From Zhengitettix transpicula (Eukaryota > Arthropoda > Insecta > Orthoptera > Tetrigidae): a stretch of 64,000 nt of DNA. The notes beneath the pieces are model-generated. The model made no database searches, had not been told where the DNA came from, and worked only from the letters and a program-made list of their open reading frames with translations. The stretch spans positions 4,952,087 to 5,016,086 of the forward strand of contig CM073591.1 in NCBI GenBank assembly GCA_037074705.1, written 5' to 3'. Below are positions 58,089 to 64,000 of the stretch, one piece after another. A program made the translations under genes and the position numbers. Within the stretch, counting starts at the first letter, position 1; the number at the start of each line of letters is the position of its first letter.

Positions 58089-58638
58089 ATGAAAATCCAG
58101 AAGCAAAGGGCATCGTTACCAGTGCGTGATTTGGGCGTTAACACAAAAATCAGAAAAGAAAAACGTCACGGCCTGATTATGTGCGTGCTGTCATTGTTGG
58201 TCCGTCAGGAAGCGAATTATTAACCTGTTGACAAAAAACAAAGGTCTCGTCTTTGATAACGTTTACGTGTACACATCGTCACTACATCAACCTGCTTACG
58301 TATTCCTAAAGAACGTGTTGGAAGGTCGACCTACTATCGGATAACTTTCTGCCGCCAGAACAGACGAGACCAAATTCAATCGTCATATTCGACGATATTT
58401 CGCAATATGAGTCTCAGTATCATATAAAATGATATTTCTCCAGGGGAAGACATCAAAGTCCGGACTGTTTTTATCCAAGTCAGAGTTACGCACACATTCC
58501 AAAGCAATTAGTACGAGACAACGCCAACTTAATAGTGCTTTTCCGACAAGATTTAAAAAATTTACAGCATATATTTAGTTAACATGTCTGTCCGGATTTA
58601 ACATTCTCTGAATTTAAAGAAATTTGTAACAAAGACAA
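58089..58638 (+). pseudogene. A32/FtsK-type packaging ATPase, Polinton/Maverick-like, decayed
   Basis: From an ATG at 58089 the frame reads LPVRDLGVNTKIRKEKRHG. After a shift comes VRAVIVGPSGS, the start of a Walker A loop whose GKT is missing; then GLVFDNVYVYTSSLHQPAY, then PNSIVIFDDIS, a Walker B with the catalytic acid pair. Next are SRGRHQSPDCFYPSQSYAHI, RDNANLIVLFRQD and, after a stop, LTFSEFKEICNKD. This order and wording match the DNA-packaging ATPase of Maverick/Polinton elements, which loads DNA into a double jelly-roll capsid. The C-terminus is missing beyond 58638, where a Jockey LINE begins. Multiple frameshifts make it inactive. Confidence 0.8.
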
Positions 58639-58861
58639 ATAATAAGGAAGGTCGTTATCGGTTAGGTTTCGATCGGTTTCTATTTTATCATAAAGATAGT
58701 GAGCACAGACGAGGTAAACGCAGGACATCTGAATTTTTTTTATTATATTTTTATTAGCAATCAGATTACTAATGATCTTTAAGCTAATTTGATAACATGT
58801 ACAATTAATAATAGGGTCTTGTACTGATGTCGTGGAGAGGTGAGGGTTCAACAACGGCACC

Positions 58862-61511
58862 TCAGTTTTTATTGCAGTCTATTGGCCAGCATCTCTTCAG
58901 TCTTCGGTTGTTATTACGTTGTAGTAACGGCTCTAGTAGTCTATTGGTGTGGGATTGAAGTACAGTATGGTGTTTACTATTTTTATCATTGAAGACGTCT
59001 GCTACATATGGTATATTGAGGTCAGTATGTAGACTGAAGTTGGATACATACCAGGGAGCATTTGTAATAGTGCGGAGGATTTTTGCTTGCATAATTGCGA
59101 TGTGAGACTTGGCTGCACATCCCCAGAGCTCTATTCCGTACGTCCATATAGGTTATATCACTGTTTTGTAAATGAGTAATTTGTTTTCTATTGATAATTT
59201 TGATTTTCGTCCAATCAGCCAGTTTAATAATTTAGTTTTTATTTCTATTTGCTTTTTCTTTTTATTGATGTGATCCCTCCATTTCAGCTTGGGGTCTAAG
59301 TGAAGACCAAGATATTTGACTGATTCTGCTTTTGGAATTTCTTCCTGATTGAGCTTTACTATAGGAAAATGTTCCTTTTTAAGGGTAAATGTTATGTGGG
59401 ATGATTTAGATGCATTTACTTTTATTTTCCATCTTTTTCGCCAGGTCTCTATTTTTGGTAGATGTTTTTGAAGTTTCTGTGATGCGGAATCAGGGTCTGT
59501 GTGTGTTGACATCAGCAAAGGTACTTGTGCTTACGTCCATTGAGGTTGGCATTTCGGAAGTGTATAAGACGTATAATAGGGGGCCAAGGATGCTGCCCTG
59601 TGGCACCCCGGAGAGAATGGGATAACGGTTTGATCTTTCTCCATTTACGTAAGTAAGAAATTGTCTTTGGTCAAGGTATGATTTTAATAAGTTAAAGTAT
59701 TGGTCAGGCAGAGTTCTTTTAATCTTAACTTGCAGACCTGAATGCCAAACCTTATCAAAGGCCTGGCTTACGTCTAAGAATATTGCTGGTTCTCCATAGC
59801 TTTGTTAACTACGTCCACAATTCTATGGCATTGTTGAATGCGACTGTCAGAAACCAAATTGATGATCCGGGATCCAGTCTTGATTACTGCTGTCTACTCT
59901 GATTCTTTTCAGTATGATCTTCTCAAGCAATTTGGATAGTGTTGATAGCAGACTTATGGGACTATATGAAGTGACGTCAGTTATATCTTTGCCGGGTTTT
60001 GGTATCATAATTATTTTTGCAATTTTTAGGGATTTGGGCCAGTAACTTAACCTTCTTATTGCATTAAACAAGTAAAAGAGTAACCTGAAACCTTCATCTG
60101 GTAATTCTTGAAGCATCTTAGCCGTTATGAGATCAAGTCCTGGAGATTTATTTGGATTCAGTCTCTTTATTTCTGCTTTGATTTCATTTAAACGGATTAT
60201 TTTAATGCGTTGTTCCACGTTAATATGTTCTGATAGTTCTTGCTCCACTTCTTGATCCAGGTCGTTATTATGAGGAGTAAAAACTTGTGATAAGTGTTTT
60301 GCAAACAGGTCGGTTTTTTGTTTATTACTTTTTGCCCAAAGCCCAGGTGGGTTTGAATACTGCCGAATTGGGGATGAAGTTGGTTTTTGCTTTTTTGTAT
60401 TCATTATCGGTTTCCAAATTGTATTGTCTTGCCTGGTCAGATTAGATAATTAGATAATTTTCTGGTCAGATTAGATAATTTTCAAAGGATTCGTTTTGCA
60501 GTGCCCTGAGTTTCGATTTTAATTTGTTACTTAACATCGTGTATCTTTTTCTGTGTTCTGGTGTGTGAGTTCTTTGCCATGTAGATCTTGCTTTCCTTTT
60601 CTCGCCAACTAGTTTCTTAACTTCAATAGGTATGAAAGTGGATGGTGTGGCAGGAATACTTATTGGTGTAGCTTCTCTAGCAGCATTCTGTAGTAATTCG
60701 ACATAATTGTCTGATTCCATTTCTATATCAGTATGTTCTTGTAGTTTCACGGATAGATTCACTTGGCTCTGTATTATTTGTCTGTATTTATCCCAATCCG
60801 TTCGAGAGTTATGCAAACGAGGTATTGGTTTCCTAATTATTACTGTTTTGCTCACGGTAGCTATGATTGGTGAATGATCAGATGTTAGGTCGTAACTCGG
60901 CGTTACATCAGTGTAGGTGGAGGAGATGCCTTTGATAACAAAAGAATCTAGTAAGTCCGGTATTTTATTCACGTCAGTGGCCAGTATGTTGCGGTCCCGG
61001 ATGACAAGAAGGATAGGTTCATTTCTTGAATAGTATGTGCGAGTTCTCTTCCTTTAGTTGTTATTATCCGGGAGCCCCAAAGCGTATGTTTACTGTTACA
61101 GTCTCCACCTGCAATGAAGGTAGGTCCCAGTTTATCAAAGAACTCAGAAAATGGTTCTCGTTTTAAGTTGTGTCGGGGTGGACAATAAACAGCTGATATG
61201 GTTGTTTCGTATGGAATTCCTATTACTTTTATCGATGTTGCTTGAATATGATTCGTTTGAAATTTTAGCAATTCATAGTGTTCTATGGTTTCTTTTATAA
61301 TAATCGCTGTCCCTCCATGCGCTGTTCCGTCTGGGTGATTTGTACAGTATACTTTATATCTTGGTATGTTAAAATAGTTTGCGTTAGTAAAGTGTGTTTC
61401 ACTAATTAGTAGTATGTCAATATAGTTTTGAGCGAGAAATAATTTGACCTCTTCCTTATGGTTCTGCAGTCCATTCGCGTTCCAATCAGCTATTCTTATA
61501 AACGTAGCCAT
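58862..61511 (-). pseudogene. Jockey ORF2: endonuclease and reverse transcriptase, broken
   Basis: Begins MATFIRIADWNANGLQ at 61511. The endonuclease shows NANG, LLISETHF, AVYCPPR, GGDCNSKH and, after a frameshift, SDHSPI, all metal or substrate residues of this nuclease family. The RT shows NPNKSPGLD, YSPISLLST, LDVSQAFDKVWH, SGVPQGSILGPLLY and KYLGLHLD. Visible lesions: a one-base loss near 60985; a ~25 bp tandem duplication near 60437-60482; a stop in place of Arg near 59845; a shift near 59800; a short deletion at 59508-59516 that leaves FAD but removes the second aspartate of FADD; and a stop near 59157. The C-terminal segment ends at 58862. The span is ~880 codons, normal for Jockey ORF2. 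Confidence 0.85.
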
Positions 61512-61513
61512 TA
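61509..61513 (-). promoter_or_regulatory. TAATG overlapping stop/start between ORF1 and ORF2
   Basis: On the minus strand the ORF1 stop TAA and the ORF2 start ATG share one base pair step (TAATG). The same arrangement allows coupled termination-reinitiation in some insect LINEs, for example SART1. It is seen directly; the mechanism here is inference. Confidence 0.8.
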
Positions 61514-62829
61514 TTGGAGCTTGTTCATTAACATGGTAAGCATGTTGAGTACCATTCTGTTTTGTTGAAGTAATTGGTTGAATAAGCTCTTGAATTCTTC
61601 AAGGAATTGCGTTAATAACGTGAGTGAATCATTGTTTTGAGCTTCTGTGCCTCTGGTTACATCTGCATAACTTGTTGTTTGTTTCTGTTGAACTCTTTCT
61701 GAGCTCTGTATGTTACTCTGATAGGCTTTCATATTAATTGGAGCAGTTAATATTTGTTGTGGGTTGCTTCTGGTCTTGTGATTCCCTTTCATTAATTTAT
61801 TGTAGTGTTCACACCCTCTGTAATTAGCGGGGTGGTTTCCTCCACATAGAGCACATACAGCGGGAACATCTTTGCTTTTAATGCAATCTTTGGTGTTGTG
61901 AGGTCCACCACATTTGACACAAACGTATGGTTTATTGCAATACGTTCTTGAGTGGCCATATTGTTGGCACCTCATGCACTGGATGATGTTATTTTTCATT
62001 ACTCTATGTGGTTCAATTTCTACTATCATGTTTTGTAATCCTTTAATTTTGTAAATGTCTTTGTTATTATCTGCAGGTTCCATGTCTATGAAAAACAGGT
62101 TTAGGGGATGTTTTGTAAGCCTATGCCTTGCATTTATTGCGTTGCGTCCTTTGTGTCCTAAGTTTAGCAGTTCTTGTTTTATTTTTTGGACGTCAGTTGA
62201 ATGATGTAGGTGTTTTATAACAACACGATACGCTCTTTCCTCTTTTACTTGGTATGTGTGGTGAGACACTTTGTTTTCTTTAAAATGCCTTATTAACTTC
62301 CTATATGTCTCTGGCGTTACACAATTTATTTTAATAGTGTTATTTGCTAGGCTTTTTGTGAGGTATTGTTCCTCTTCGGCAATGTCACTCCATCTACGAA
62401 TATTGGTGGCGCTGTGTGATATTTTCTCCTCTTCTCGACTTATGTTTGCTTCATGGGAATGATTTTCTTTATTACTTTCTAATACAGCATATCGATTACT
62501 TGATTCTACATTATTTTCAATGGAGTGTTGCTGTGGTTTATAAACTTTCTTCCTTTCACTATTTCTTATTACTTGCCATAATTCTTGGAAGTGCTTTCCT
62601 TATCATCTTCCTCACTTGAGGATGTCATTCTATAGCAGTGTTGATTCTTGTTTTCTTCATACGATGAATTATTCGTGGATTGTATGGATTGTTGTTCCAT
62701 TGTTGTGACGACGTAATTTGTTGGTAATTGTTGATTTGATATAGGATTATGAGAAGTAGGTGCGTTAATTGTTGCCATGTAACAATGTGGATTAACTTGT
62801 TGATACAACTGGTAATTGTCCATTATCAC
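61511..62829 (-). pseudogene. Jockey ORF1 (gag-like RNA-binding protein), one frameshift
   Basis: Starts at ATG 62823-62829 (two close methionines, MIMDNYQ) with a Gln/Asn/Ser-rich N-terminus. That frame ends at 62569, but the continuing protein is open in another frame from about 62600 to 61511 without stops, so one indel lies near 62585-62625. The C-terminal part holds RYRVVIKHL-type and PRE-like segments, then three knuckles: CMRCQQYGHSRTYC, CVKCGGPHNTKDC and CALCGGNHPANYRGC. These bind the element's own RNA. The last codons form a coiled tail before TAA at 61511-61513, which overlaps the ORF2 ATG. Confidence 0.8.
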
Positions 62830-63068
62830 TGAGACCAGGGATATTCCCAGTTATCAACATTAACTTTAATACTTATGCAGTCTATCGTATCACACACCCG
62901 GGCTGTTTGACGCAAAGCGTTTTCACTTCTAAGGTCAGCGAAACTTGAAGTAAACACTGGAGCGCACACCAAACACTTCAACTGTCGGACTCAGTTTTTT
63001 TTTGTTTTTTTTAGTCGAACGCGTCAAGTCTGAAGAAGAAGTTTACTGATCCTATCAAAATATTTTTT

Positions 63069-63359
63069 ATGGAATACAAAGCCGTTCTTAAAAAGATTAA
63101 ATCACAACCTGTTCTCAAATCATCGTTCATGTATAAAGAAGAAGAAGACGTGTTTGAAAGTGTTCCAGAAAAGAAACACATCAGCATGCCATATACTCCA
63201 GTAAGATCTAAAGTGTACGAATCTATGTTAAAACAATCGCCTGAAATTCAAAGTCAACTGGAAACGTATTTAATAAGAAAACATGGTACAAAGATCAGTC
63301 CATATTTATACAAATTGGTTAATCCCAACGATAGAACATTCGATAAGGTTAAGAAATAA
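63069..63359 (+). CDS. Unassigned 96-residue ORF next to the Polinton-type remnant
   Basis: An intact frame from ATG 63069 to TAA 63357-63359 with no homology I recognise. It is Lys/Glu/Ser-rich in the first half (KEEEDVFESVPEKKH), then MPYTPVRSKVYESML, and ends with a compact basic region (LETYLIRKHGTKISPYLYKL). No signal peptide or membrane segment. It lies on the ATPase strand, just beyond the Jockey insertion, so it may be another gene of the same virus-like element; being open while its neighbours are broken is notable. It could also be a chance or unrelated frame. Confidence 0.45.
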   Translation: MEYKAVLKKIKSQPVLKSSFMYKEEEDVFESVPEKKHISMPYTPVRSKVYESMLKQSPEIQSQLETYLIRKHGTKISPYLYKLVNPNDRTFDKVKK

Positions 63360-63396
63360 TGCGACTCCGCTGTCTGCATAGGACTTCGTACTCCTG

Positions 63397-63480
63397 GGGG
63401 TCTACAGCATACCGTGTGTATGCGGCAAAACGTACATCGCCCAAAAAATTAGCACGATAATGGAAAGATGGGGTGTTTGA
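63397..63480 (+). pseudogene. Penelope-like GIY-YIG endonuclease fragment
   Basis: Reads GVYSIPCVCGKTYIAQKIST then IMERWGV and a stop. GVY...YIAQ corresponds to the GIY...YIG strands; the CxC-G-K between them is the CCHH-type insertion typical of Penelope endonucleases. Glycine of YIG is replaced by Ala. Sequence at 63598-63622 matches, inverted, the downstream flank of the hammerhead-like core at 10624. Confidence 0.55.
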
Positions 63481-63810
63481 ACTGTTTTGGGGGAAGGAAA
63501 AAGACGACGACGGCGGTTTATTTTTGTCTTTTCTATGTCAATTATTTAGTCTTTTGTCTGTTAGTCAAGTCAAGTGCCGGAACCAATATTTTTAGGGTAA
63601 CAGGCTACATGAGGGTAATCCACATGGTGGCAACAGCCCGCCTCACCCATGTCAGCATCAGTCAAGAGACCGGCCACTCGCCGAGGTACATCAGCCGCAG
63701 CAGCCCCGGACCCCTCGTCTTATCAATGTTACATCTGGGTCCCAAGTCTTGCTCAATTGAAACCCGGTTAAAGCAAAATCTGCAGATAGCTTTGCTCGTG
63801 AGTGCACATC

Positions 63811-63900
63811 ATGGATACTTATTATATAATAGACGTCCAAGGCTACTTCAATAATAATGAAGAGTTTTATCCAGCCAACGTTATTGGATTTGTATATTGA
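63811..63900 (+). CDS. Short ORF, unassigned
   Basis: A 29-residue frame (MDTYYIIDVQGYFNNNEEFY...) ending TGA at 63898-63900. A YxIDVQGF-like start is seen in some unclassified arthropod element-encoded proteins; this is recollection only. Too short to assign and possibly a scrap. Confidence 0.2.
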   Translation: MDTYYIIDVQGYFNNNEEFYPANVIGFVY

Positions 63901-64000
63901 AATAGATTAAAATCCATTTCTAATTACGAATATGAAATACAGGGATGCAAATTTTTGTTAAAGGAGTGCAAATATTTGTTAAAGGAATCGAAAAGAGGAA

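Larger units (their letters stand above)
58640..62995 (-). mobile_element. Nearly full-length Jockey-clade LINE, inactivated
   Basis: Contains a 5' UTR (62995-62830), ORF1 with three zinc knuckles (62829-61511), an overlapping stop/start to ORF2 (endonuclease then RT, 61511-58862) and a ~220 bp 3' UTR. No poly-A tail or clear target duplication could be read. It interrupts or adjoins the Polinton-type ATPase, so it is younger than that element's arrival. Lesions in both ORFs mean it is dead. This is the most complete autonomous-type element in the window. Confidence 0.85.

Noticed and set aside
59410..59625. Plus-strand 71-residue frame in the Jockey RT
   Set aside because: Antisense of the RT region containing VPQGS and the damaged FADD box.
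62271..62619. Plus-strand hydrophobic frames over Jockey ORF1
   Set aside because: Shadows; the minus strand reads continuously as ORF1 through this interval.

Overview
This is an AT-rich, transposon-dense piece of an insect nuclear genome. Nearly all coding homology belongs to mobile elements or endogenous virus-like elements, and most copies carry frameshifts and stops. One clear exception is a probable host exon with a DM (doublesex/mab-3) DNA-binding domain on the minus strand at 4067-4316. The mix of Penelope-like elements, Jockey and CR1-like LINEs, a Gypsy/errantivirus fragment with an env-like gene, Maverick/Polinton-type genes, and the DM gene would fit a hemimetabolous insect such as a cockroach or termite. 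That placement is inference; no species-diagnostic gene is present.

Layout. 1-4.5 kb: a tRNA-derived SINE piece, a ~245 bp foldback, a Harbinger-like short TIR element, then the DM exon with a good GTGAGT splice donor; its next exon would lie at lower coordinates or outside the window. 4.5-19 kb: mostly unrecognised AT-rich DNA with two back-to-back hammerhead-like cores (8.8 kb), a Penelope-like 3' end (10.25-10.66 kb), a LINE RT fragment (11.6-12.0 kb), an RNase H-bearing LINE fragment (12.3-13.4 kb) and CpG-richer unique sequence at 14.8-16.4 kb. 20.1-21.3 kb (minus): a decayed double jelly-roll capsid-type gene. 21.9-31.5 kb: two direct copies of a ~1.5 kb repeat flank a CR1-like LINE and a Gypsy/errantivirus fragment (RNase H, integrase, env-like). 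32-33 kb repeats the 9.3-10.0 kb sequence, and 35.5-36.7 kb repeats the 12.3-13.4 kb sequence. 36.8-38.1 kb (minus): the start of another LINE. 34-45 kb and 55-56 kb: elements with TATTGTA/TACAATA ends inserted at TA-rich sites, including a ~3.1 kb one. 45.8 kb: a near-perfect palindrome carrying hammerhead-like cores. 52.9 kb: a hAT transposase scrap. 54.4 kb: another Penelope-like 3' end.

56.5-58.6 kb is a second Maverick/Polinton-type remnant: a PX-like hydrophobic protein and a fibre-like repeat protein on the minus strand, divergent from an A32/FtsK-type packaging ATPase on the plus strand. The ATPase reading stops where a nearly full-length Jockey-clade LINE (58.6-63.0 kb, minus) begins. 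That LINE keeps ORF1 and ORF2 joined by an overlapping TAATG stop/start but has lost its RT active site. After it comes an unassigned 96-residue ORF and a Penelope GIY-YIG scrap.

The two Polinton-type remnants together show a capsid, an ATPase, a PX-like protein and a fibre-like protein. The other recurring theme is a CTGANGA-stem-GAAAC (hammerhead ribozyme-like) core found at least seven times, twice directly downstream of Penelope GIY-YIG coding remnants. All calls are by eye from the sequence; no database search or fold computation was run.
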